Below are positions 12,677-21,530 of a stretch of 64,000 nt of DNA, one piece after another. Origin of the DNA: Nitrospira sp. (GTDB lineage Bacteria > Nitrospirota > Nitrospiria > Nitrospirales > Nitrospiraceae); NCBI GenBank assembly GCA_022843785.1, contig JALHMZ010000006.1:1-64000 (forward strand), read 5' to 3'. Under the pieces are notes generated by a model that was not told the DNA's origin, did no database searches, and saw nothing but the letters and a program-made list of their open reading frames with translations. How positions within the stretch are numbered: the stretch's first letter is position 1; each line of letters begins with the position of its first letter. Position numbers and translations under genes: made by a program.

Positions 12677-13087
12677 TTAGAACTCATCAAGTGATTGGTT
12701 GCGGAGAATCGTCAAGGCCTTGTCGGTATTCGAGACGGTTAAGACGACGATGGCCCGCTTTCCTTCTCTGGAAGGCGTGCAGTAGCCGCATTTGATGTTG
12801 ATCCGGCTCTTGGTCAGGAGATCGGCGACTTCTTTTAACGCGCCCGGCTTATTCTTGAGGCTAAGCAGCAGCGCCGTCTCCTCTGAAAACTTGATCTTCG
12901 CCGCTTTGAAGGCAGATCGGGCTCCCTCCACATCCGCGACAAGCAAACGCAACTTGCCGGTGCCGGGTACCTCCGGAGCGGAAAAGGCCTTGATATTGAC
13001 CCCCGCTTCTCCGAGCACCGACGCCACTCTGGAAAGCTCACCCGGCTTGTTCTTGCAGGGAACGACAAACTGTGTTGTTGTAGGCAT
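12677..13087 (-). CDS. Small protein with two ACT domains
   Basis: 136 residues containing two ACT-type ligand-binding modules: residues about 5-65 (FVVPCKNKPGELSRVASVLGEAGVNI) and 70-130 (LLLSLKNKPGALKEVADLLTKSRINI). Such stand-alone ACT proteins bind amino acids and probably regulate enzymes or transport. No catalytic domain is present. GAGGGAGT precedes the ATG. Confidence 0.85.
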   Translation of the reverse strand: MPTTTQFVVPCKNKPGELSRVASVLGEAGVNIKAFSAPEVPGTGKLRLLVADVEGARSAFKAAKIKFSEETALLLSLKNKPGALKEVADLLTKSRINIKCGYCTPSREGKRAIVVLTVSNTDKALTILRNQSLDEF

Positions 13088-13592
13088 ACCCGCGACTCCC
13101 TCTGCGACTTTCTACACTACATCTTGGTCAAGCCAGGTTGAGCCGCATCATTTCATATGCCAGCCGGAGAATCAAACCCGACGCTCGGCCGACCCATTCA
13201 CCGCCCGGCCATGAACAGTTCACATATCCGGTTCACGAGGCGCGGCACTCAAAGCTATAGGCCGTTCGCCAAATTTGTATTGGTCACCTATATATAGACG
13301 AATGCCTACCCTGTCAACGCCGAATGCAGCGTCAGCAAAATCCCTGCGCGCGTCGAAACATGCATCGAGTGCGTTCGCCACCTCTGAGGAGAGGTCAGGC
13401 TAGCCCAAAAATCTGTGAAGGATACTGACGAGCGGCCAAACGAGGCGAGCCCATGTGATCTGTCTTGTGCAATGACCGACCGGTCGTTGCCCAGAACGTC
13501 TAACTCTCCACAAAACCCGCACTTGAGCTGATCGGGTACTGCCAATGATCCACCAGTTTGCCATTCAGTAGCTTATAAGATACATTGTTACG
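13088..13592. other. Intergenic stretch at the edge of an accessory island
   Basis: 505 bp with no supported gene. Several short reading frames exist, but none has a ribosome-binding site or recognisable protein pattern. The last 40 bp should hold the toxin-antitoxin promoter. TTGCCA at 13558 and TACATT at 13581 are spaced 17 bp, a weak sigma-70-like match. Confidence 0.4.
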
Positions 13593-13916
13593 ATGATTGA
13601 AATATTTCGATATCAGACAGCAGAGGGGAAAGAGCCATTAACCGATTGGCTCGGGTCTCTACGAGACAAGCAGGCGCAAGCCAAAATACGTATCCACCTA
13701 AAACGCTTGGAAGCTGGAAACTTCGGCGATTGTGATCCAGTTGGAGAGGGCGTAATGGAACTGAGAGAACATCTTGGTGTTGGGTATCGGGTGTATTTTG
13801 GCAGGCATGGTCAGACGGTCGTAATATTGCTTTGCGGCGGTTCAAAGAAGTCGCAACCCGCAGATATCAAAGCAGCCAAAGAATGGTGGGCAGATTGGAA
13901 ACGGAGGCAAGCATGA
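13593..13916 (+). CDS. higB: HigB/RelE-type toxin (phage Gp49-like)
   Basis: 107 residues. The protein starts MIEIFRYQTAEGKEPLTDWL and has the LREHLGVGYRVYFGR and GGSKKSQPADIKAAKEWW patterns typical of the Gp49-like branch of RelE/HigB ribosome-dependent mRNA interferases. The toxin precedes the antitoxin, the order typical of HigBA. The stop overlaps the antitoxin ATG as ATGA. Its lower GC content than the neighbours suggests acquisition by transfer. Confidence 0.85.
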   Translation: MIEIFRYQTAEGKEPLTDWLGSLRDKQAQAKIRIHLKRLEAGNFGDCDPVGEGVMELREHLGVGYRVYFGRHGQTVVILLCGGSKKSQPADIKAAKEWWADWKRRQA

Positions 13917-14245
13917 GCAAAAAACTAAAAGCTGCAGTTTCTCACCATAATCGCGAAGTGGCCGAGCTGCGTGCGGATCGCGAGCTGGCTGTCGAATATC
14001 TGAAAGCTGCCATGGAGTCACTAGACAACCCCGATGACCGTGCTGCAGGTCTTCTTGCGCTTCGCACTGTTGCAGAGGCCTATGGTGGGCTCGGCGCTGT
14101 TGCTGCTGAGGCTGGGATCAGTCGTGAATCGCTATATCGCACCCTATCGGCCAAAGGAAATCCGACGCTCAAAACACTTCTTGCTGTGTTGAAAGCGGTT
14201 GGAATGAAACTTTCGGTAGAGCCAGAACACCACGCTGTGGCATAG
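13913..14245 (+). CDS. higA: HigA-type antitoxin
   Basis: About 110 residues if started at ATG 13913 (MSKKLKAAVSHH), which overlaps the toxin stop by four bases. The C-terminal half is a helix-turn-helix of the addiction-module antidote type: LGAVAAEAGISRESLYRTLSAKGNPTLKTLLAVLKAVG. It should neutralise HigB and repress its own promoter. A longer frame starting at 13832 overlaps the toxin deeply and is unlikely. Confidence 0.85.
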   Translation: MSKKLKAAVSHHNREVAELRADRELAVEYLKAAMESLDNPDDRAAGLLALRTVAEAYGGLGAVAAEAGISRESLYRTLSAKGNPTLKTLLAVLKAVGMKLSVEPEHHAVA

Positions 14246-14314
14246 CGCCGCGGGCTGAATATGCAGGTGGCAGCGAAAGACAACAAAACTTCACGAGGAA
14301 CAAGAAAGGAACAA

Positions 14315-14337
14315 GAAAGGGGTCGGGAGTCGTTTTT
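14315..14337. repeat. REP-like terminal repeat of the RAYT element
   Basis: GAAAGGGGTCGGGAGTCGTTT here is the inverted counterpart of AAACGACTCCCGACCCCTTT at 15046-15067 and again at 15340-15361. The copies bracket the transposase gene in inverted orientation, as REP/BIME sequences do around RAYT genes. The adjacent AACAAGAAAGG is itself directly repeated. Confidence 0.75.
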
Positions 14338-15008
14338 CAGGAGCCTTTGGGCCGTCCGGGTGACCGCAGCGTCGATTCCATCCCAAAGCGCGTCGCGATC
14401 CGTCGCACCCAGCCCTCGTCACCAAACGGCCTCCCCCGCTGCACGCTGGTGCGGACGGCCTCAAGTTCTGACGTGGTGTGCGGGCGATTGACCCACCGTG
14501 TCCAATCCCGCGGCTGATCCACGGGCCAGTCACTCAGCCACGCGGCACGTTGCGGATCGTCGTGCGCCCGACGCCAGAGACTCCCCCACTGCCAGTCCTC
14601 GGCTCGCGTGACCAGATTGGCCCGCAGCGCATTGCGCTCGATGTAGCGGGCGACGGTAACAAAATGCTCGTCCGTCTGCACGGGAAACGATTTGAAGCGC
14701 CCTTGATAGACCGGTCCCGTTCCGGCCGTGTGATGATGGGCATGCCACCGTTGCGTATGCGTCACCGTAATCCACCGCAGCACTTCGGAGAGCTCCCCAT
14801 CCTGTCTTGGCCACAGCAGCAAATGCCAATGATTCGGCATCAGGCAATAGCTGGATATTCGCAGGCGGGTCATGGCCACAGCTTCGGCCAAGATCTGCTC
14901 AAAGGCGATGTAATCCGCGGGCTTTTCAAACAGCGGCAGCCGTCCCACGCGCCGGTTCAGGACATGGTAGGCAAGCGCACCCGCAGCAAGACGTGGACGA
15001 CGCGGCAT
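14337..15008 (-). CDS. REP-associated tyrosine transposase (RAYT, Y1 family)
   Basis: 223 residues. The HUH motif is in CLMPNHWHLLLWP (HWH), and the catalytic tyrosine is in VARYIERNALRAN. The N-terminus MPRRPRLAAGALAYHVLNR is typical of RAYTs. These single-strand transposases act on REP hairpins. Matching inverted REP-like ends flank the gene (14315-14337 and 15046-15067). The first 75 codons are repeated exactly upstream by a tandem duplication. Confidence 0.9.
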   Translation of the reverse strand: MPRRPRLAAGALAYHVLNRRVGRLPLFEKPADYIAFEQILAEAVAMTRLRISSYCLMPNHWHLLLWPRQDGELSEVLRWITVTHTQRWHAHHHTAGTGPVYQGRFKSFPVQTDEHFVTVARYIERNALRANLVTRAEDWQWGSLWRRAHDDPQRAAWLSDWPVDQPRDWTRWVNRPHTTSELEAVRTSVQRGRPFGDEGWVRRIATRFGMESTLRSPGRPKGS

Positions 15009-15370
15009 ACAATGCCTTCTACCGGAAGCGACTCCTCCATGTCAAGAAACGACTCCCGACCCCTTTTCTCCCCGCTCTTCGGAGAGCTCCCCATCCTGTC
15101 TTGGCCACAGCAGCAAATGCCAATGATTCGGCATCAGGCAATAGCTGGATATTCGCAGGCGGGTCATGGCCACAGCTTCGGCCAAGATCTGCTCAAAGGC
15201 GATGTAATCCGCGGGCTTTTCAAACAGCGGCAGCCGTCCCACGCGCCGGTTCAGGACATGGTAGGCAAGCGCACCCGCAGCAAGACGTGGACGACGCGGC
15301 ATACAATGCCTTCTACCGGAAGCGACTCCTCCATGTCAAGAAACGACTCCCGACCCCTTTTCTCCCCGCT
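14783..15370. repeat. Exact 294-bp tandem duplication
   Basis: Positions 14783-15076 and 15077-15370 appear identical over 294 bp. The unit covers the first 75 codons of the RAYT gene, its upstream DNA and one REP-like end. 294 is a multiple of three, so reading frames pass through both copies unchanged. Complete identity implies a very recent event, or an assembly error. Confidence 0.9.
15042..15302 (-). pseudogene. Truncated second copy of the RAYT 5' end
   Basis: 86 codons. The first 75 are identical to the intact RAYT, including the HUH motif, then the frame runs through the duplication junction into the REP-like sequence (ERGEKGSGVVS) and stops. The catalytic tyrosine is missing, so it cannot be an active transposase. 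It might still bind REP DNA if translated. Confidence 0.85.
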
Positions 15371-16300
15371 CGCGAGCAGGTATTTGAAGTGAGCGTCGGT
15401 GGAGCGGAAGGAAAACCCTGCGACTATGAGGCGCGTCGCGTTTGTTAGCGCCTCAAGCGCACGCTTCCAGACTGTTCGTGTCGGACCTGTAACGCCCTTT
15501 TCCCACGTCGGAGGAATAACGTATGGTCGACCACAGCTAGCAATTGCCTGTTCATAGGATCCAAAGACACCGATTGACTGATTCGCAGGACCCCAGTTCA
15601 GAGACCCATGAAGTTTGATAATGAGAAGGGCAGCAGCGCCAGATTCTGGCGCGGTGTGAGATGAATCGTCGTAGGTGACGTTTTCATTTCCAAGCCCATA
15701 CGTGTAGGGAATGCCGAGCCTATCGAGAGCCTCTTCCAAAAGCAGATCGTAGTTGAAGGTGATGACGACGTTTCTGTCCATCCCCTCCACATTTGAAGCA
15801 CGGCCGGAGAGCACCGATGCGTAGTAGTCATACACGGAGCATTCGACGTCGTCGCCGCCGTTAGCGGAACTTACTCGGCGAGCAGCCGCACTCCATGCTG
15901 AAGGAATAGACCATCCCTTAGCCGGGCTCACGCGCATTCTCGCGTCAGCTGGTCGTGAGTGCAGTTGGGAGTAGTTGAGAGTTGCTCCAATGGCCGCTTG
16001 AACGTCTTCCGATACGGCTTGCTCAGGCAGCGCTGCAGCTAGGCTGAACAAATCTTCGATGTTGTCTAGATCTACGTTGATCCGATAGCCAGCAGCGGCG
16101 GCGCTATGCCTGAATTCAAGAACTGCCTGCACAGCAGCGAGTTCTTTTTCTCGCCCTTCCTGATCCAACCAGTCAGCGCTGTCCCTCATTTGATTTAGAA
16201 AGTCTGCGACGGTCGGCAGACCGGCCTCAACGCCAAAGCCAGCCCCAAGTATGTAGACGTTTGTGTTGTTCACGCTTGATAGGACAAGTGGTCGCTGCAT
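15251..16300 (-). CDS. SIR2-like protein with 3' end replaced by the RAYT element
   Basis: 349 residues. NAD-binding features of the SIR2-like defence family are visible: ILGAGFGVEAGLPT (residues 18-30), VITFNYDLLLEEAL with Asn183, and KLHGSLNW with catalytic-type His231, then VAGFSFRSTDAHFKYLLASG. From about residue 312 the sequence (EKRGRESFLDMEES...) is encoded by the REP/RAYT DNA and is not native. The break lies at 15370/15371. In known systems such domains deplete NAD+ upon phage infection. The core looks complete, so activity is possible, but it may be a disrupted gene. Confidence 0.75.
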   Translation of the reverse strand: MQRPLVLSSVNNTNVYILGAGFGVEAGLPTVADFLNQMRDSADWLDQEGREKELAAVQAVLEFRHSAAAAGYRINVDLDNIEDLFSLAAALPEQAVSEDVQAAIGATLNYSQLHSRPADARMRVSPAKGWSIPSAWSAAARRVSSANGGDDVECSVYDYYASVLSGRASNVEGMDRNVVITFNYDLLLEEALDRLGIPYTYGLGNENVTYDDSSHTAPESGAAALLIIKLHGSLNWGPANQSIGVFGSYEQAIASCGRPYVIPPTWEKGVTGPTRTVWKRALEALTNATRLIVAGFSFRSTDAHFKYLLASGEKRGRESFLDMEESLPVEGIVCRVVHVLLRVRLPTMS

Positions 16301-16439
16301 TTTGATAGACCGTTTTGATGCTGAGGCTGCCGCGGCTTCAGGCCCCCACGATGACGCCGAACGGTTGAATTCACCGGATCGGGGCAGTCGCAGCTTGCGC
16401 CGGTCCGGTGGAATGAGATGGTCGGCACTGTTTGATGCA

Positions 16440-16985
16440 TTAGTTCAGGCCGATCATCAAGACGATTAGACCAGCAGCCGCAAGAAGGATACTCAGCCAC
16501 ATCGCATACGCTTGCCAGACTATGAGAGTAATGCCGCCTTTTTCCATCGCAAATGGGTCGTTGGCACCCTTCTCTGCTGCTCTCACCATAAGCCATTTCA
16601 TTGGCCCAAAAAACGGCTTGCAGAGTTGGCGATGAACCTCTGATTGGTCGGTCGTCATTTGAGATAAAACTACCTGCCCTTCCATGGAACCGAGTATTTG
16701 CTCTAACTGGTACATAACGTCATTACGTGCTTTTAGCGCTGTACTCAGGAGGTACGCGATCGAAGCCAAAACCACAGAAACGACGAGCAAACTGAGAGAC
16801 CATTTCAGGTGGCCAGCACATACAACTTTCTGGATTGATTCTAGGTTGGCGACCATCAAACCAAGAATTGCTGCAAGTCCCGTAAGCATCCACCGGTATT
16901 GCTCAGAGACAGGGCCGGCCATGCCCAGTATCGTGCGCCAGGTGACGGTAATGAGTTGCCCTTCAGGTGATTGCTTTGTGATCAT
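16440..16985 (-). CDS. Predicted three-segment membrane protein
   Basis: 181 residues, family not recognised. Hydrophobic stretches lie at about 32-48 (WMLTGLAAILGLMVANL), 62-85 (WSLSLLVVSVVLASIAYLL) and 160-180 (MWLSILLAAAGLIVLMIGL), with a soluble 75-residue loop between the second and third. It lies 139 bp upstream of the SIR2-like gene in the same direction, so they may be co-transcribed. Paired membrane and NAD-hydrolase genes are common in phage-defence loci, but no known partner family can be named. Confidence 0.6.
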   Translation of the reverse strand: MITKQSPEGQLITVTWRTILGMAGPVSEQYRWMLTGLAAILGLMVANLESIQKVVCAGHLKWSLSLLVVSVVLASIAYLLSTALKARNDVMYQLEQILGSMEGQVVLSQMTTDQSEVHRQLCKPFFGPMKWLMVRAAEKGANDPFAMEKGGITLIVWQAYAMWLSILLAAAGLIVLMIGLN

Positions 16986-17307
16986 GGTACCGAACTATGT
17001 TTAGGCCGATCCGCATAACATTCTCCCCCGATTGGATTCACATCCCATCAGTGGGCTGCGAAGGCGCAAGAACCGGGTGGAACTGTCAGAATTTGAACCC
17101 GCGTCTTGGCAACAACCGGACGGTTATTGCCCACGACTCAGGAAACCGTGCTCAACAGTCAGTCGTTCTTCACAAGACGTATTTTATTGAGGGGAAAACT
17201 TATAGGGCGAACCGGCCCACATGGCATACCGCCATGTGGGCCTCATCTGCCAGGCGCCACTTATGAACGGACAAAGACTGTCCACACAAGCGGAGCCATC
17301 TTTACAC
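16986..17307. other. Island boundary with tRNA-like fragment
   Basis: 322 bp without a protein gene. On the minus strand, 17105-17075 reads GACGCGGGTTCAAATTCTGA then CAGTTCCACCC, which resembles the T-arm and 3' acceptor end of a tRNA. No matching 5' half is found, so it is at most a fragment, possibly an old integration site. The rest holds the nrdJ terminator hairpin. Confidence 0.35.
17214..17242. terminator. Strong hairpin downstream of nrdJ
   Basis: GGCCCACATGGC (17214-17225) and GCCATGTGGGCC (17231-17242) form a perfect 12-bp stem with a 5-nt loop. It lies 66 bp beyond the nrdJ stop. A clear U-run is lacking, so termination is inferred from the strength and position of the stem. Confidence 0.55.
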
Positions 17308-20300
17308 TTACGAGCATCCGCTCGTTGAGCCGCAGCTGACACACTTCAGGCAGGTGCCGTTTCGCACCATTGTGAACTGCTTGCACTCGGGACAGGGATC
17401 GCCCTCATACCCCTTGACCTTGGCGCTTTGCACTTCGGTCAGAGTGAGCGTTTCACGCGTGATCTCCACCTGCCGGGACACGTGTCCATTGCCGTTCCCC
17501 TTCCCGCCGTTCCGGCGGATCGGGAGATGCTCCGTCAAAACCGATGACTTGGCCAGGGCAGCCATGTCCGCTTCCTCGTCGAAACACTCGGGGTCCAGCT
17601 CGTCTTTTTTCATCGAATCCATCCGCAGGTCTTCTTCCTTCACCTGCGCCAGGTCATAGCGATCCAGATAGGTAACCGCCAATTCCCGGAAAATATAATC
17701 GATGATGGACGTCGACATCTTGATGCGGTCGTTCAGCTTCACCGGCCCGTTGGGCTCGAATCTGGTAAAGACGAACGCTTCGACGAATTCCTCTAACGGC
17801 ACACCATGCTGCAGGCCGAGAGAAATGGCGATCGCAAAGCAATTCATGAGGCTTCGGAAGGCCGCGCCTTCCTTGTGCATATCCAGGAAAATTTCTCCGA
17901 CCGTGCCATCCTCATATTCACCGGTGCGGAGATACAGCTTGTGTCCCCCGACGATCGCTTTCTGCGTATAGCCGTTGCGCCGGCTCGGCAACGGCCGCCG
18001 TTTGGCGAGATAGCGAACGAGCACGCGCTCAGCGACCTTCTCCGCCATCGCCACGACATCGCTCACCGCCTCGACTGTCTTGCCGCTGTCGGTTGACGCG
18101 CTCAACGGCTGGCTGAGCTTTGACCCGTCACGGTAGAGGGCCACCGCCTTGACCATGCTCTTCCAGGCCAACAGATACGCAGCCTTGACGTCTTCCAATG
18201 TGGCATCGGCCGGCATATTGATGGTCTTGCTGATGGCGCCGCTGACGAACGGCTGCGCCGCAGCCATCATACGGATATGGGCGTCGACGGCGATCGAACG
18301 TTGTCCGATGCGGCCGCACCGGTTGGCGCAGTCAAAGACCGGAAGATGCTCGGGCTTCAGATGCGGCGCCCCTTCCACCGTCATCGTGCCGCAGCAGAAA
18401 TCATTTGCAGCGGCGATTTCTTCCTGCGTGAAGCCGAGCGCCTTGAGCATATTGAAGTTGGCTTCGTTCAATTGCGCCTGGGTGAATCCCAATTTGCTCA
18501 AACAAAAGTCTTCTCCGAACGTGAATTTGTTGAACACGAACTGGATTTCAAACGCCTGGGCCAGGCTGCCTTCCAATCGCGCCAGGGCCGCGTCATCGAA
18601 GCCTTTGAGACGCAAGGATTCGTGATTGATGAACGGCGCATTCTTGAGTGTTTGCGCGCCGACGCAATAGCGCACGATGTCCTGCGCCTGCTCATCCGTA
18701 TACCCCAGTGTCGACAAGGCAGCGGGCAGGCTTTGGTTGATGATCTTGAAGTATCCGCCGCCGGCCAGCTTCTTGAACTTCACGAGCGCGAAATCCGGTT
18801 CGATGCCGGTGGTATCGCAATCCATGACCAGCCCGATCGTGCCGGTCGGAGCGATGACCGTGACTTGCGCATTGCGATATCCATAGGCCGTCCCTAGCTC
18901 GAGCGCATGATCCCATGCCCGCCTGGCGGCAAGGAGCAGGTCGGGCGGGCAATGCTCCGGCTGAATCCCGGCCGGAACGATCGTGAGCCCTTCGTATTCT
19001 TCGCGAGGGACATTGTAGGCCGCCCGGCGGTGATTGCGGATCACCCGGAGCATGTGATCATGATTTTTTGCGTAACCCGGAAACGGCGACAGCTCAGCGG
19101 CCATTTCAGCGGAAGCGCTGTAGGATTCACCGGTCATGATGGACGTCACGGCGCCGCAGATCGCCAAGGCCTTGGGTGAATCGTACGGGATCCCCTGGCG
19201 CATGAGGACCGTACCCATGTTGGCATAGCCCAATCCAAGCGTGCGGAACTCGTAGCTTTTCTCGGCGATCGATCGGCTCGGGAACGACGCCATCAAGACG
19301 CTGATTTCCAGTGCGATCGTCCATAGTCGCACGGCGTGCCGAAAATGTTCCAATTCAAATTGGCCATCCGACGTATAGAACGTCGCAAGATTGAGTGATG
19401 CCAGATTGCACGCCGTGTCATCCAAAAACATGTACTCTGAGCAGGGGTTCGATGCATTGATGCGACCGTCGCCCGGACAGGTGTGCCATTCATTGATCGT
19501 GGTGTCGTATTGCGTCCCGGGATCTGCGCAAATCCACGCCGCCCACGCGATCCGATCCCAGAGGTCACGGGCCTTGATGGTCTTGCAGGCCTTGCCGTCG
19601 ATACGCCGCTTTAATTGCCAGTCGCCGTCGGCTTCGAGCACGGAGAAAAACTGATTGGGAATTCTGACACTGTTGTTCGAATTCTGCCCGGACACGGTTT
19701 GATAGGCCTTACCGTCCCAATTGGTGTCATATTCGTGAAACACAAAGTGTGTGAAACCCTGCTGCGCATAGGAAAACATCCGTTGGATATAGGCTTCCGG
19801 CACCATATCCCGCCGGGCCGACGCCAGGGCTTCCCGCAGCACCGAATTCGTCTTGTGGTCGAGATCGAGCTTGATACTGCCCTCGCCGTCGACCATATGG
19901 CAGGCCTTCAGAACAGCATTCAACCGCCGGGCGCAGATCTTTGACCCGGTCACCATCGCCGCGACCTTCTGCTCCTCGACGACTTTCCACTCGATGAACT
20001 CTTCGATATCGGGATGATCCAGGTCCAAGCAGACCATCTTGGCGGCGCGCCTGGTCGTTCCACCGGACTTGATGGCGCCGGCAGCCCGATCGCCGATCCT
20101 CAGGAAGGACATGAGGCCGGAAGATCGTCCTCCGCCGGAGAGTCCTTCCCCATCGCCACGCAATCGTGAAAAGTTCGTGCCGGTTCCGGACCCGTACTTG
20201 AATAACCTCGCCTCACGAATCCAGAGATCCATGATCCCGTTTTCATTGACAAGGTCGTCTTCAACCGATTGGATAAAACAGGCGTGCGGCTGTGGATGTT

Positions 20301-20826
20301 CGAACGCATTCGAGGCTTTGGCAACCTCTTGGGTCTTCGGATCGACGTAGTAGTGCCCCTGCGCAGGCCCCGACAATCCATAGGCATAATGCAGTCCCGT
20401 GTTGAACCATTGCGGAGAGTTCGGAGCTGCCATCTGGCGGGCGAGCATGTAACACATCTCATCGTGGAAGGCTTCGGAATCTTCGGGTGTCTTAAAGTAG
20501 CCGTAGGACTTGCCCCAATGCGTCCAGCACCCGGCCATCCGCTCGAAGACTTGGCGGGCATCACGTTCCCCGCCGAGAACCGGTTTGCCGTCAGATCCTG
20601 TCAGCGGCTGCCCATTCTGATCCCGCTGAGGAACTCCGGCTTTCCGGAAGTACTTTTGAGCCAAAATATCGATAGCCAACTGAGACCATTGATCGGGAAC
20701 ATCGATATTGTCGAGCTTGAACACGGTCGACCCGTCGGGATTGCGAATCTCGGACGACCGCTTCACGAAGGTCATACCGTCATAGGGGCTCTGGCCGCGA
20801 CGGGTGAATCTACGTTCAATCCTCAC
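17308..20826 (-). CDS. nrdJ: Adenosylcobalamin-dependent ribonucleotide reductase, class II
   Basis: 1172 residues, the long class II type. It reduces ribonucleotides to deoxyribonucleotides with adenosylcobalamin as radical source, so it works with or without oxygen. Seen: [49 protein letters not shown] and, at the C-terminus, a cysteine-rich zinc ribbon (CPECKQF...CLKCVSCGS) with the redox cysteines. It is a single-gene transcript with a hairpin 3'. The upstream region has a NrdR-like box and DnaA-box-like sites. No B12 riboswitch is evident. Confidence 0.95.
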   Translation of the reverse strand: MRIERRFTRRGQSPYDGMTFVKRSSEIRNPDGSTVFKLDNIDVPDQWSQLAIDILAQKYFRKAGVPQRDQNGQPLTGSDGKPVLGGERDARQVFERMAGCWTHWGKSYGYFKTPEDSEAFHDEMCYMLARQMAAPNSPQWFNTGLHYAYGLSGPAQGHYYVDPKTQEVAKASNAFEHPQPHACFIQSVEDDLVNENGIMDLWIREARLFKYGSGTGTNFSRLRGDGEGLSGGGRSSGLMSFLRIGDRAAGAIKSGGTTRRAAKMVCLDLDHPDIEEFIEWKVVEEQKVAAMVTGSKICARRLNAVLKACHMVDGEGSIKLDLDHKTNSVLREALASARRDMVPEAYIQRMFSYAQQGFTHFVFHEYDTNWDGKAYQTVSGQNSNNSVRIPNQFFSVLEADGDWQLKRRIDGKACKTIKARDLWDRIAWAAWICADPGTQYDTTINEWHTCPGDGRINASNPCSEYMFLDDTACNLASLNLATFYTSDGQFELEHFRHAVRLWTIALEISVLMASFPSRSIAEKSYEFRTLGLGYANMGTVLMRQGIPYDSPKALAICGAVTSIMTGESYSASAEMAAELSPFPGYAKNHDHMLRVIRNHRRAAYNVPREEYEGLTIVPAGIQPEHCPPDLLLAARRAWDHALELGTAYGYRNAQVTVIAPTGTIGLVMDCDTTGIEPDFALVKFKKLAGGGYFKIINQSLPAALSTLGYTDEQAQDIVRYCVGAQTLKNAPFINHESLRLKGFDDAALARLEGSLAQAFEIQFVFNKFTFGEDFCLSKLGFTQAQLNEANFNMLKALGFTQEEIAAANDFCCGTMTVEGAPHLKPEHLPVFDCANRCGRIGQRSIAVDAHIRMMAAAQPFVSGAISKTINMPADATLEDVKAAYLLAWKSMVKAVALYRDGSKLSQPLSASTDSGKTVEAVSDVVAMAEKVAERVLVRYLAKRRPLPSRRNGYTQKAIVGGHKLYLRTGEYEDGTVGEIFLDMHKEGAAFRSLMNCFAIAISLGLQHGVPLEEFVEAFVFTRFEPNGPVKLNDRIKMSTSIIDYIFRELAVTYLDRYDLAQVKEEDLRMDSMKKDELDPECFDEEADMAALAKSSVLTEHLPIRRNGGKGNGNGHVSRQVEITRETLTLTEVQSAKVKGYEGDPCPECKQFTMVRNGTCLKCVSCGSTSGCS

Positions 20827-20976
20827 AGTAGCCCTCCTTCCAGAGACATCATAGAAACCATCGGCTTATACCTTACAATATTGGGAAACGCTCATACAGA
20901 CACAGACAATATCTACCGTTAAACAATCGGTGCAAGTTGTGGGGAGACTACATATAGCTATGCAGATATTTTGTCA

Positions 20977-20992
20977 ACACTAAATGTTGTGG
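20977..20992. promoter_or_regulatory. Possible NrdR box
   Basis: ACACTAAATGTTGTGG is a near-palindrome resembling the NrdR operator that controls ribonucleotide reductase genes. It lies about 150 bp upstream of nrdJ. NrdR boxes normally come in pairs about 31 bp apart. The sequence near 20947 (ACTACATATAGCTATG) is in the right place but a poor match, so the call is tentative. Confidence 0.35.
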
Positions 20993-21018
20993 CCAGGCTG
21001 GGGAATACGAGGGAAAGC

Positions 21019-21082
21019 TGTGGATAGCCGAGAATCGTATCTCGGAGCCGAATCGCACCCTCACAGGGCTGAGTTATCCACA
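21019..21082. promoter_or_regulatory. Two DnaA-box-like sites
   Basis: TTATCCACA at 21074-21082 is a perfect DnaA box. TGTGGATAG at 21019-21027 is a one-mismatch box on the other strand. They lie between nrdJ and the DUF4359 gene, about 200-250 bp upstream of nrdJ. DnaA is known to regulate nrd genes in E. coli, so a similar role is plausible. Confidence 0.45.
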
Positions 21083-21136
21083 GAAATGGGGTCTCAATGG
21101 GCTCAAGAATCTGACTTTTTGCTTCAACCGTCAGAA

Positions 21137-21508
21137 TTAAAACGCCATCCGTCCGATTCTGAGCGTTGTTTCCTCCAGGCCTTTGATCGGAATGAACCGA
21201 CCACCGATCCCAAGTACGACGACCTTCGTATCGGCCACCCGAGTCTCGTATTGACTGACCAACCCCCAGTTACGCCGAACGGTAGCCGGCCGCACAACGC
21301 CTGACATAAGCTTCTTGCTCTGCGAACGAAAGACGTCCCGAATGAGTTGCTGCTCGCGAGAGGGTGTCTGTTGGTCCATTCGATCGATCGCCCGACCCAA
21401 TTCCCGTTCGACAAATTGCAGGTAGTCGTCCATCGTCGGATTCGACAAGGCCAGGCCGACCGCCGAGGCAAGCGTCAACACGATGATGGCCAAACGAACA
21501 AGACTCAT
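21137..21508 (-). CDS. Secreted/membrane-anchored DUF4359-like protein
   Basis: 123 residues. A hydrophobic N-terminus (LAIIVLTLASAVGLALS) is followed by NPTMDDYLQFVERELG, which resembles the DUF4359 family, and a C-terminal GGRFIPIKGLEE. The function is unknown. It is 22 bp downstream of the AmpG-like transporter and probably co-transcribed with it. Confidence 0.6.
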   Translation of the reverse strand: MSLVRLAIIVLTLASAVGLALSNPTMDDYLQFVERELGRAIDRMDQQTPSREQQLIRDVFRSQSKKLMSGVVRPATVRRNWGLVSQYETRVADTKVVVLGIGGRFIPIKGLEETTLRIGRMAF

Positions 21509-21530
21509 GACGCTCCTTTACCAGGGAGAC

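Noticed and set aside
13306..13545. 79-codon minus-strand frame before higB
   Set aside because: No ribosome-binding site and no protein-like pattern.
14783..15370. CRISPR-like array
   Set aside because: Only two long, adjacent identical units; no spacers.
14478..15392. 304-codon plus-strand frame with internal repeat
   Set aside because: It is antisense to the RAYT gene and its repeat is only the 294-bp duplication.
20827..21136. Cobalamin riboswitch upstream of nrdJ
   Set aside because: I could not find the B12-box pattern; the region is short and better explained by protein-binding sites.
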